Source: Streptomyces sp. Go-475 (GTDB taxonomy: Bacteria; Actinomycetota; Actinomycetes; Streptomycetales; Streptomycetaceae). Taken from it: 64,000 bases of DNA. Made by a program: the position numbers and the translations under genes. The notes beneath the pieces are model-generated. The model saw only the letters and a list, made by a program, of their open reading frames with translations, was not told the DNA's origin and searched no databases. This document shows, one piece after another, positions 20,141-28,134 of this stretch; the first letter of the stretch is position 1, and each line of letters begins with the position of its first letter. The stretch lies in contig NZ_CP026121.1 of assembly GCF_003330845.1 (NCBI RefSeq), positions 5,189,501 through 5,253,500 of the forward strand. Reading direction: 5' to 3'.

Positions 20141-21265
20141 GTGACTGAGATCGAGATCGGGCGCGGCAAGCGCGGCCGCCGGGCGTACGCCTTCGACGAC
20201 ATCGCCGTCGTCCCCAGCCGCCGTACGCGGGACCCGAAGGAGGTCTCGATCGCCTGGCAGATCGACGCCTACCGCTTCGAGCTGCCGTTCCTGGCCGCCC
20301 CCATGGACTCGGTCGTCTCCCCGGCCACCGCGATCCGCATCGGCGAGCTCGGCGGCCTCGGCGTGCTGAACCTCGAGGGCCTGTGGACGCGGTACGAGGA
20401 CCCGCAGCCGCTGCTCGACGAGATCACCGAGCTGGACGCGGAGACCGCGACCCGGCGCCTCCAGGAGATCTACGCGGCTCCCATCAAGGAGGAGCTGATC
20501 GGGCAGCGCATCAAGGAGGTGCGCGACTCCGGCGTCGTCACGGCCGCCGCGCTCTCCCCGCAGCGCACGGCCCAGTTCTCCAAGGCCGTCGTGGACGCGG
20601 GCGTGGACATCTTCGTCATCCGCGGCACGACGGTCTCCGCCGAGCACGTCTCCGGTTCGCACGAGCCGTTGAACCTGAAGCAGTTCATCTACGAGCTGGA
20701 CGTCCCGGTGATCGTCGGCGGCTGCGCCACGTACACCGCCGCCCTGCACCTGATGCGCACGGGCGCGGCGGGCGTCCTGGTCGGCTTCGGCGGCGGCGCC
20801 GCGCACACCACGCGCAACGTGCTGGGCATCCAGGTCCCGATGGCCACGGCCGTCGCCGACGTCGCCGCGGCCCGTCGTGACTACATGGACGAGTCGGGCG
20901 GCCGGTACGTGCACGTGATCGCGGACGGCGGTGTCGGCTGGTCCGGCGACCTGCCCAAGGCGATCGCCTGCGGCGCGGACGCCGTCATGATGGGCTCCCC
21001 GCTGGCCCGCGCGACCGACGGTCCGGGCAAGGGCCACCACTGGGGTATGGAGGCGGTGAACGAGGAGCTGCCCCGCGGCAAGAAGGTCGCCCTCGGCACG
21101 GTCGGCACGCTGGAGGAGATCCTCACGGGCCCGTCCCACACGCCCGACGGCTCGATGAACCTCTTCGGCGCCCTGCGGCGGGCCATGGCCACGACCGGCT
21201 ACAGCGAGCTGAAGGAGTTCCAGCGGGTCGAGGTGACGGTGGCGGACTCGCAGCACCGCCGGTAG
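20141..21265 (+). CDS. guaB3: GuaB3, IMP dehydrogenase/GMP reductase-like protein without CBS domains
   Basis: This 374-residue paralogue of guaB, started at GTG 20141 (TEIEIGRGKRGRRAYAFDDI), is a continuous barrel lacking the CBS insert. Phosphate- and nucleotide-binding segments are recognisable (FLAAPMDSVVSPATA, YVHVIADGGVGWSGD, GADAVMMGSPLARA). At the place where IMPDH has the catalytic Cys (SICTTR), this protein reads GGGAAHTTR with His222, so classical IMPDH chemistry through a Cys adduct is unlikely. The family is widespread in actinobacteria as a companion of guaB; its reaction is less settled. It lies 117 bp after guaB, beyond a terminator. Confidence 0.9.
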   Translation: MTEIEIGRGKRGRRAYAFDDIAVVPSRRTRDPKEVSIAWQIDAYRFELPFLAAPMDSVVSPATAIRIGELGGLGVLNLEGLWTRYEDPQPLLDEITELDAETATRRLQEIYAAPIKEELIGQRIKEVRDSGVVTAAALSPQRTAQFSKAVVDAGVDIFVIRGTTVSAEHVSGSHEPLNLKQFIYELDVPVIVGGCATYTAALHLMRTGAAGVLVGFGGGAAHTTRNVLGIQVPMATAVADVAAARRDYMDESGGRYVHVIADGGVGWSGDLPKAIACGADAVMMGSPLARATDGPGKGHHWGMEAVNEELPRGKKVALGTVGTLEEILTGPSHTPDGSMNLFGALRRAMATTGYSELKEFQRVEVTVADSQHRR

Positions 21266-21288
21266 TCCGCCCGGCGTCCCCACGCGGA

Positions 21289-21327
21289 GAAGGGCCTGGT
21301 CACTCGGGGGAGTGGGCGGGCCCTTTC
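21289..21327 (+). terminator. Terminator between guaB3 and the convergent sugar-nucleotide dehydrogenase
   Basis: GAAGGGCC (21289-21296) pairs with GGCCCTTT (21319-21326) around a 22-base loop and is followed by C-rich sequence. It is positioned to end guaB3 transcripts. Confidence 0.55.
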
Positions 21328-21399
21328 GCACTCTGTCTTCGGACGGTGCAGTGCCGGAAGATGTGGATCTTGGGGTTCACACACCCCGCACGCCCCCCT

Positions 21400-22608
21400 T
21401 CACAGCCGGTGCGCCGCCCCCGTCGGCGCCGCCCCCCGCGTGTCCAGCAGGAGCTGGGCCTTCACCGACAGGCCCTGGAGGTCGTACGTGCGGTGCTGCT
21501 GGAGGAGGATCGTCAGGTCCGCGTCGGCCGCTGCCTCGTAGAGGGAGTCCGCGCGGGGGATCGGGCGGTCGAGGATGCTCCAGGCGGGGACGTGGGGGTC
21601 GTGGTAGCTGACCGAGGCGCCCAGTTCCATCAGGCGCAGGGCGATCTCCTGCGCCGGGGTGCCCTGGAGGTCGGCGAGGTCGGGCTTGTACGTGACGCCG
21701 AGGAGCAGCACGCGCGCGCCCCGGGCCGACTTGCCGTGCTCGTTCAGGAGCGTGGCGGCGCGCTGGACGACGTAGCCCGGCATGCGGCTGTTGACCTGCT
21801 GGGCCAGTTCCACCATGCGCAGGCCGCGGCCGGCCTGGCTGATCAGGTCCTGGGGGACCGAGTGGCCGCCCACGCCCGGCCCGGGGCGGAAGGCCTGGAA
21901 GCCGAACGGCTTGGTCTCCGCGCAGCGGATGACGTCCCACAGGTCGACGCCGAGGTCGTGGCAGAGGACCGCCATCTCGTTGACCAGGGCGATGTTCACA
22001 TGCCGGTAGTTGGTCTCCAGCAGTTGCACGGTCTCCGCCTCGCGGGGCCCACGCGCGCGTACCACCTTGTCGGTCAGCCGGCCGTAGAACGCGGCGGCCG
22101 ACTCGGTGCACGCCGGGGTGAGGCCGCCGATGACCTTCGGGGTGGTGGCGGGCGTGACGTCGCGGTTGCCGGGGTCGACGCGGCTGGGGGAGTACGCGAG
22201 GTGGAAGTCGCGGCCCGCGCGCAGGCCGGACCCCTCTTCGAGCAGCGGACGGAGGAATTCCTCCGTCGTCCCCGGGTGCACAGGGGACTCAAGGATCACG
22301 GTGGTGTGCGGCCGCAGATGGGCGGCCAGGGTGCGGGCCGCGGCCTCCAGCCGGCTCAGGTCGAGCCCGCCGTCCGCACCCGGAGGCGTCGGCGCGCAGA
22401 TGACCGCCGTGCGCACCCGGCCCAGCTCGGCCGGGGCGGTGGTCGGCCGGAAGCCCCCCGAGAGCATCCGGCGCAGTTCCGCGGGGCTGAGCGAGCCGGC
22501 CTCGGGGCCGTTCCGGTACCCCAGGGTGGGGATGCCGGCGGCGACGGCGGCCTGGGCCAGGTGCAGGCCGTACGGGCCGAGTCCGATGACGGCGAGATCT
22601 GCGGGCAT
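21400..22608 (-). CDS. Nucleotide-sugar dehydrogenase (UDP-glucose/UDP-ManNAc dehydrogenase family)
   Basis: This 402-residue protein from ATG 22608 has the N-terminal NAD-binding Rossmann fold (LAVIGLGPYGLHLAQAAVAAG), the connecting helix region, and the C-terminal UDP-sugar-binding domain (VLLLGVTYKPDLADLQGTPAQEIALRLMELGA). The active-site region includes GPGVGGHSVPQDL. In this position the catalytic Cys of the family is usually found as GGxCxPxD, and here it reads GGHSVPQD. The family performs two-step NAD-dependent oxidation of a nucleotide sugar to a uronic acid for wall or exopolysaccharide synthesis. The Cys-to-Ser change raises doubt about full activity. No glycosyltransferase is adjacent. 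Confidence 0.85.
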   Translation of the reverse strand: MPADLAVIGLGPYGLHLAQAAVAAGIPTLGYRNGPEAGSLSPAELRRMLSGGFRPTTAPAELGRVRTAVICAPTPPGADGGLDLSRLEAAARTLAAHLRPHTTVILESPVHPGTTEEFLRPLLEEGSGLRAGRDFHLAYSPSRVDPGNRDVTPATTPKVIGGLTPACTESAAAFYGRLTDKVVRARGPREAETVQLLETNYRHVNIALVNEMAVLCHDLGVDLWDVIRCAETKPFGFQAFRPGPGVGGHSVPQDLISQAGRGLRMVELAQQVNSRMPGYVVQRAATLLNEHGKSARGARVLLLGVTYKPDLADLQGTPAQEIALRLMELGASVSYHDPHVPAWSILDRPIPRADSLYEAAADADLTILLQQHRTYDLQGLSVKAQLLLDTRGAAPTGAAHRL

Positions 22609-22879
22609 GGCGTGGCCGTCCTTCCCGATAGCCGAAGTGGGACAGGTGCGCAAGCCCTGTGGACAGGACGGGCGAGCGCAATGTCAGACTAGGAGTAAAT
22701 ATGACCGATATGCGGGATTGGCTGGCCGAGTTTCGGTGAGTGTTCCGTGACCGTTGTCCACAGGCTGAGGGCCCGTGGTGGCTGAAGTCGGGCAACCCGG
22801 TCAGAATTTGGGCAGGGGGATACGGACGGGGCTGCGCCCGACGGGTGCGGTCGGCGCGACCGATGAGCGGGAGGCAGCG

Positions 22880-24586
22880 GTGAGGACAGCGACACTCGGA
22901 CCGGCGCAGCGCGCCGAGTCACTCGCAGCGATGGCCGAGCGCGAGCTGGACGTGCTGGTCGTGGGCGCGGGCGTGGTCGGTGCGGGCACCGCGCTCGACG
23001 CCGTGACCAGGGGCCTGTCCACGGGTCTGGTCGAGGCGCGGGACTGGGCGTCCGGCACCTCCAGCCGGTCCAGCAAGCTCATCCACGGCGGCCTGCGCTA
23101 TCTGGAGATGCTCGACTTCGCGCTGGTCAGGGAGGCCCTGAAGGAGCGCGGCCTGCTGCTGGAGCGGCTCGCCCCCCATCTGGTGAAGCCGGTGCCGTTC
23201 CTGTACCCGTTGCAGCACAAGGGCTGGGAGCGGCTGTACGCGGGGTCGGGCGTCGCCATGTACGACGCCATGTCCATGGCCCGCGGGCACGGCCGGGGTC
23301 TTCCGATGCACCGGCACCTGACGCGTAATCACGCCCTGCGGGTGGCGCCCTGCTTGAAGAAGGACGCCCTGGTCGGGGCGTTGCAGTACTACGACGCCCA
23401 GATGGACGACGCCCGCTACGTGGCGACCCTGGTGCGCACGGCGGTGGCGTACGGCGCGAAGGCCGCCAACCGCGCGCGGGTGACGGGCTTCCTGCGCGAG
23501 GGCGAGCGGGTCGTCGGCGCGAAGGTGCAGGATGTCGAGGGCGGCGGCGAGTACGAGATCCGCGCCAAGCAGGTCGTCAACGCCACCGGCGTGTGGACGG
23601 ACGACACGCAGGCCATGGTCGGCGAGCGCGGCCAGTTCCACGTGCGGGCGTCCAAGGGCATCCACCTGGTCGTGCCGCGCGACCGGATCCACTCCACGAC
23701 CGGGCTCATCCTGCGCACGGAGAAGTCCGTGCTGTTCGTCATCCCCTGGGGCCGGCACTGGATCGTCGGCACCACGGACACCGACTGGGACCTCGACAAG
23801 GCCCACCCGGCCGCCTCCAGCGCGGACATCGACTACCTGCTGGAGCATGTGAACTCGGTGCTCGCGGTGCCGCTCACCAGGGACGACGTCCAGGGCGTGT
23901 ACGCGGGCCTGCGGCCCCTGCTCGCGGGGGAGTCGGACGCCACCAGCAAGCTGTCGCGCGAGCACACCGTCGCCCATCCGGTGCCCGGGCTCGTCGTCGT
24001 GGCGGGCGGCAAGTACACGACGTACCGGGTCATGGCCAAGGACGCGGTGGACGCGGCGGTGCACGGCCTCGACATGCGCGTCGCCGAGTGCGTCACCGAG
24101 GACGTGCCGCTGCTCGGCGCCGAGGGCTACCGGGCGCTGTGGAACGCGCGGGCCCGGATCGCCGCCCGGACCGGACTCCATGTGGTGCGCGTAGAGCACC
24201 TGCTCAACCGGTACGGGGCGATGGCCGAGGAACTGCTCGACCTCATCGCCGAGAACCCGTCGCTGGGTGAGCCGCTGCCCGCGGCCGACGACTATCTCCG
24301 CGCCGAGATCGTCTACGCGGCCTCGCACGAGGGGGCGCGGCATCTGGACGACGTGCTGACCCGGCGGACGCGCATCTCGATCGAGACCTTCGACCGCGGC
24401 ACGCGCAGTGCGCGCGAAGCCGCCGAGCTGATGGCGCCGGTGCTCGGCTGGGACGAGGACCAGATCGAACGCGAGGTCCAGCACTACGAGAAGCGGGTGG
24501 AGGCCGAGCGCGAGTCGCAGCGGCAGCCGGACGACCTGACGGCGGACGCGGCGCGGCTGGGGGCGCCGGACATCGTGCCGTTGTGA
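22880..24586 (+). CDS. glpD: Glycerol-3-phosphate dehydrogenase, FAD-dependent
   Basis: This 568-residue flavoprotein from GTG 22880 has GGAGG five bases upstream. It shows the FAD GxGxxG motif (LVVGAGVVGAGTALDAVTRG), the GlpD signature (GTSSRSSKLIHGGLRYLE) and substrate-domain segments (GVYAGLRPLLAG, VVAGGKYTTYRVMAKDAVDAA). The C-terminal helical cap follows (LHVVRVEHLLNRYG). It oxidises sn-glycerol-3-phosphate to dihydroxyacetone phosphate and passes electrons to quinone at the membrane. No glpF or glpK lies next to it, so it is probably a housekeeping copy for phospholipid-glycerol turnover rather than part of a glycerol operon. Confidence 0.93.
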   Translation: MRTATLGPAQRAESLAAMAERELDVLVVGAGVVGAGTALDAVTRGLSTGLVEARDWASGTSSRSSKLIHGGLRYLEMLDFALVREALKERGLLLERLAPHLVKPVPFLYPLQHKGWERLYAGSGVAMYDAMSMARGHGRGLPMHRHLTRNHALRVAPCLKKDALVGALQYYDAQMDDARYVATLVRTAVAYGAKAANRARVTGFLREGERVVGAKVQDVEGGGEYEIRAKQVVNATGVWTDDTQAMVGERGQFHVRASKGIHLVVPRDRIHSTTGLILRTEKSVLFVIPWGRHWIVGTTDTDWDLDKAHPAASSADIDYLLEHVNSVLAVPLTRDDVQGVYAGLRPLLAGESDATSKLSREHTVAHPVPGLVVVAGGKYTTYRVMAKDAVDAAVHGLDMRVAECVTEDVPLLGAEGYRALWNARARIAARTGLHVVRVEHLLNRYGAMAEELLDLIAENPSLGEPLPAADDYLRAEIVYAASHEGARHLDDVLTRRTRISIETFDRGTRSAREAAELMAPVLGWDEDQIEREVQHYEKRVEAERESQRQPDDLTADAARLGAPDIVPL

Positions 24587-24664
24587 GCGGCTGCGGGACG
24601 CTGCCCGCGGATATCACCCGAACGGGTGTCGGGATGCGGGAGCTTCGTTCGGGACCCGGTCGTT

Positions 24665-25708
24665 CTACGCGGTGCGGGGGCAGAACTCGGCCGCGAGCAA
24701 CGCGGGTTCGAGGCCGGGATCTGCGATCGCGTCCGTGTTCACGCGGAAGGTGAGGACCCGCCGGCCGTCGACGCCGGCGGCGGCGCGCACATAGCTGCCG
24801 GATATGTGCCCGTTGTGCCCCCACACCGTGGTGCCGCACGGAAGCTTCTCCGGGAACAGCCCCATGCCGTACGCGCCGTGTGCGGCTCGGGTGTCGAGCA
24901 TCTCGCGCAGCCAGCGCGGGGGCAGCAGCCGCCCCCCGAGCAGGGCCCCGTAGAAGGTGTCCAGATCGGCGAGCGTGCTCACCAACTCGCCCGCGGCGCC
25001 GGCCACCCGCGGATCGAGATCGGTGACGTCCGTGCCGTCGGCGGCGTAGGCGCGGCCGTGCGGAGCGGGCAGCGAGGAGCGGGATCCAGGGAAGGAGGTG
25101 CCCGTCAGACGCAGCGGAGTGATGATGCGGCGCTCGGCCTCGGTGGCGTACGAGTGGCCGGTGACCTGCTCGATGACCAGGCCGAGCAGAACGTAGTTGG
25201 TGTTCGAGTAGGAGAAGCGGCCGCGTGCGGCCGGAGGGTGGGTGAGTGCGATGCGCAGGGCCTGACGGGCGGTCACGGGCACGGTTCCGTCGGTGGCCGC
25301 GGTGAAGTCGTACAGGCCGCTGGTGTGGGTGAGCAGGGACCGCAGGGTCAGCGCGCGGCCGTCGTTGCCCGCTCCCCGGACCAGACCCGGCAGGTGCTGC
25401 TCCACGGTGTCGGACAGCGACAGCCGGTCCTCGGCGGCCAGTTGCAGCACGACCGTGGCGATGAACGTCTTGGTGATGCTGCCCGCCCGGAAGTGGTCCG
25501 ACGGGGCGATTCCCCGCCCGGCGTGGGCATAGCGGATGGTGGCTCCCTCCCGGGCCAGCAGGGCCGCGGCGGGGGCTCTGCCCCGGGTCACCAGCAGCGG
25601 CAGCACGGAGTTCGTGGGAGGTGTCGAGAGAGCCGAGGAGTCGGCCGGGGGCAGACCGAGGAGGGCTACGGACACAGGCAGGGCCAGCAGCGTCCGAAAC
25701 GGCGGCAT
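24665..25708 (-). CDS. Secreted serine hydrolase of the class C beta-lactamase/D-Ala-D-Ala carboxypeptidase type (S12)
   Basis: This 347-residue protein from ATG 25708 (ribosome-binding site GGGAGGAG) has a signal peptide (MPPFRTLLALPVSVALLGLPPADSS). The three active-site motifs are SITK (Ser-x-x-Lys), YSN (FSYSNTNY) and HNG (WGHNGHISG). The fold is that of class C beta-lactamases and DD-peptidases, so it is likely an exported D,D-carboxypeptidase, esterase or beta-lactamase-like enzyme. It is divergent from the kinase cluster and convergent with glpD. Sequence cannot distinguish peptidase from esterase. Confidence 0.9.
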   Translation of the reverse strand: MPPFRTLLALPVSVALLGLPPADSSALSTPPTNSVLPLLVTRGRAPAAALLAREGATIRYAHAGRGIAPSDHFRAGSITKTFIATVVLQLAAEDRLSLSDTVEQHLPGLVRGAGNDGRALTLRSLLTHTSGLYDFTAATDGTVPVTARQALRIALTHPPAARGRFSYSNTNYVLLGLVIEQVTGHSYATEAERRIITPLRLTGTSFPGSRSSLPAPHGRAYAADGTDVTDLDPRVAGAAGELVSTLADLDTFYGALLGGRLLPPRWLREMLDTRAAHGAYGMGLFPEKLPCGTTVWGHNGHISGSYVRAAAGVDGRRVLTFRVNTDAIADPGLEPALLAAEFCPRTA

Positions 25709-25878
25709 GAGGCTCCTCCCTGATCGGGGCCCATCATGCAAGGCGGCGCGCGGGAGGCCGCACCCGGGTTCGGGGCGGGCGGGCCGGCCGGCGTCCGCCA
25801 GGGGCCCCCTGGGCGCTGGGCACTTGTCGGGTGAGAGACAATGGAGGCTCTGTCAGGGCGGGTTGTATGAGGGGACGC

Positions 25879-27981
25879 ATGTCGGAGGCGGAGCGGGCGG
25901 GCACATCTCGTCAGGACACTCGTCAGGACAACAGGGAGCGTCTCCTCGCGGGGCGTTACCGGCTGGGCAAGGTGCTCGGCCGCGGCGGCATGGGCACGGT
26001 CTGGCGGGCCGAGGACGAGACGCTGGGGCGGACGGTCGCCGTCAAGGAGTTGCGGTTCCCGGGCAACATCGACGAGGACGAGAAGCGGCGGCTGATCACG
26101 CGGACGCTGCGCGAGGCCAAGGCGATCGCGCGGATCCGCAACAACAGCGCGGTGACCGTCTTCGACGTGGTCCAGGAGGACGACCGGCCCTGGATCGTGA
26201 TGGAGCTGGTCGAGGGCAAGTCGCTGGCCGAGGTCATCCGGGAGGACGGCCTCCTCGACCCGAAGCGCGCCGCGGAGGTCGGGCTCGCCGTCCTGGACGT
26301 GCTGCGGTCCGCGCACCGCGAGGGCATCCTGCACCGTGACGTGAAGCCGTCGAACGTGCTGATCGCCGAGGACGGCCGGGTCGTGCTCACCGACTTCGGT
26401 ATCGCCCAGGTCGAGGGCGATCCGTCCATCACCTCGACCGGCATGCTCGTCGGCGCGCCCTCCTACATCTCCCCGGAGCGGGCGCGCGGGCACAAGCCCG
26501 GCCCGGCGGCCGACCTGTGGTCGCTCGGCGGTCTGCTGTACGCGGCGGTGGAGGGCACACCGCCGTACGACAAGGGGTCGGCCATAGCGACCCTCACGGC
26601 CGTGATGACCGAGCCGCTGGAGGAGCCGAAGAACGCGGGCCCGCTGAAGGACGTCATCCACGGGCTGCTCACCAAGGACCCGGCCAAGCGGCTCGACGAC
26701 GCGGGCGCCCGGGCGTTGCTGAACGCGGTCATCCACGCGCCCGTGCCGTCCGAGGCCGAGCCGCTGGACGCGACGAAGGTCGTGCCGCTGCCGGCGCAGC
26801 CGGGCGGGCCGTCGGGCAAGAAGGGCTCGGCGGGCTCGGCGGGTTCCGCGGGCAAGCGGGGCGAGGAGGCCGGGGAGCGGTTGCGCGGGGCGCTGCGTTC
26901 CGTGCGCAAGGCCGCGGCGGGATCGGCCGCCGCCGCCACCACCGAGTCCGAGGCCGGCTCGCGCTCCTCCGGATCAGGCCCCTCCGGTTCAGGCTCCTCC
27001 GGTTCGGGTTCTTCCGGCCCGGGCGCTTCCCGCCCGGACGGCAGGGCGGCGCGGAGCGGGGGCGCGGGGGCGTCCGGGGCGCAGTCGGGTGGTACGGCGG
27101 CCTCGGGTGCGGCGGCCGGGGCCGGCGAGCGGGGTACGCAGGGGGCGAAGACGCCGTCCGGGGGCCAGAGTTCGGGGTGGCCCGTGATGCCGCGGCCGGA
27201 CCTGCCGCCGCGGCCCGTGCCCAGGGCGCCGCTCACCGACGTGGTGCCGCGGCGGACCCTGATGATCATCGCGGTGGTCGTGGTGCTCGCCGTGATCGGC
27301 ACCGTCCTGGCCATAGCGCTCAGCGGGGACGACGACGGCTCGAAGGGAGCGGCCGGCGGGAGCGGCGACAAGACCGTCGCCACCGCGTCCGGCAGCGCCG
27401 ACACCAAGGGCGACGAGAAGGACGGCACGCGTACGGACGGTGCGGCGACCCAGCCCGCGCCCTCCGGGACTGCCTCGGACGGCACGCCGAGCGGCTCCTC
27501 CGGTGCCGGCGCCGGGGCGGGTTCCGGCGGCTCCGGTGGCGGGGGCACCTCGGAGGTGTCGACCCACCAGGGGAAGCAGGGGTACTCGATCGGCCTGCCG
27601 AAGGGGTGGAAGTACGGCTCCACGGGTGCGGCCGGAGACCGGTTCACCGGCCCCGACGGGCAGAAGCTGCTCATCGCCTGGACGTCCACGCCCAAGGGCG
27701 ACCCGGTGGCGGACTGGAAGAACCAGGAGCGCTACATGCAGCGCGCCCAGTACAAGAGGATCCGAATAGAGCAGGTGGACTACCGCGGCTGGAACACGGC
27801 CGACTGGGAGTTCACCTACGTCGAGAGCGGCACCAAGTACCGGACCATCGACCGTGGGTTCGTCGTCGACGACCGGCAGGGGTACGCGCTGATGTACACG
27901 GCGAAGGCCGCCGACTGGGAGGGCGAGCTGCGCGAGGGGACGTGGCGGACGCTCACCAAGACCTTCGAACCCAAGTCCTGA
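25879..27981 (+). CDS. Ser/Thr protein kinase, transmembrane, with extracellular sensor module (kinase 1)
   Basis: This 700-residue kinase starts at ATG 25879 (an in-frame ATG at 25867 is possible). The kinase domain occupies ~residues 20-275: Gly loop GRGGMGTVW, Lys56 in VAVKEL, HRD at 152-154, DFG from Asp172, and an activation segment SITSTGMLVGAPSY with phosphorylatable Thr/Ser. A long Ser/Gly/Ala-rich juxtamembrane linker precedes a membrane segment (~residues 460-481) and an extracellular C-terminal domain (QGYSIGLPKGWKYG, WEFTYVESGTKYR). Homologous outer domains occur in kinases 2, 3 and 5. It probably phosphorylates proteins of growth or cell-wall control in response to an external signal. 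Confidence 0.93.
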   Translation: MSEAERAGTSRQDTRQDNRERLLAGRYRLGKVLGRGGMGTVWRAEDETLGRTVAVKELRFPGNIDEDEKRRLITRTLREAKAIARIRNNSAVTVFDVVQEDDRPWIVMELVEGKSLAEVIREDGLLDPKRAAEVGLAVLDVLRSAHREGILHRDVKPSNVLIAEDGRVVLTDFGIAQVEGDPSITSTGMLVGAPSYISPERARGHKPGPAADLWSLGGLLYAAVEGTPPYDKGSAIATLTAVMTEPLEEPKNAGPLKDVIHGLLTKDPAKRLDDAGARALLNAVIHAPVPSEAEPLDATKVVPLPAQPGGPSGKKGSAGSAGSAGKRGEEAGERLRGALRSVRKAAAGSAAAATTESEAGSRSSGSGPSGSGSSGSGSSGPGASRPDGRAARSGGAGASGAQSGGTAASGAAAGAGERGTQGAKTPSGGQSSGWPVMPRPDLPPRPVPRAPLTDVVPRRTLMIIAVVVVLAVIGTVLAIALSGDDDGSKGAAGGSGDKTVATASGSADTKGDEKDGTRTDGAATQPAPSGTASDGTPSGSSGAGAGAGSGGSGGGGTSEVSTHQGKQGYSIGLPKGWKYGSTGAAGDRFTGPDGQKLLIAWTSTPKGDPVADWKNQERYMQRAQYKRIRIEQVDYRGWNTADWEFTYVESGTKYRTIDRGFVVDDRQGYALMYTAKAADWEGELREGTWRTLTKTFEPKS

Positions 27982-28134
27982 GCATGGGCCGCCCCGGGTT
28001 TGGGGAGTGAGATCTGGCATCCCCACGATGCGGGTTGCCTGCGGCACGTATCGTAAATGTTTGCGGACCGTACGCAGCCGGAACGGACCGTGGGGCGAAC
28101 GGATGTGACCGACCAGGCTGCCGGGGGAGGCACC

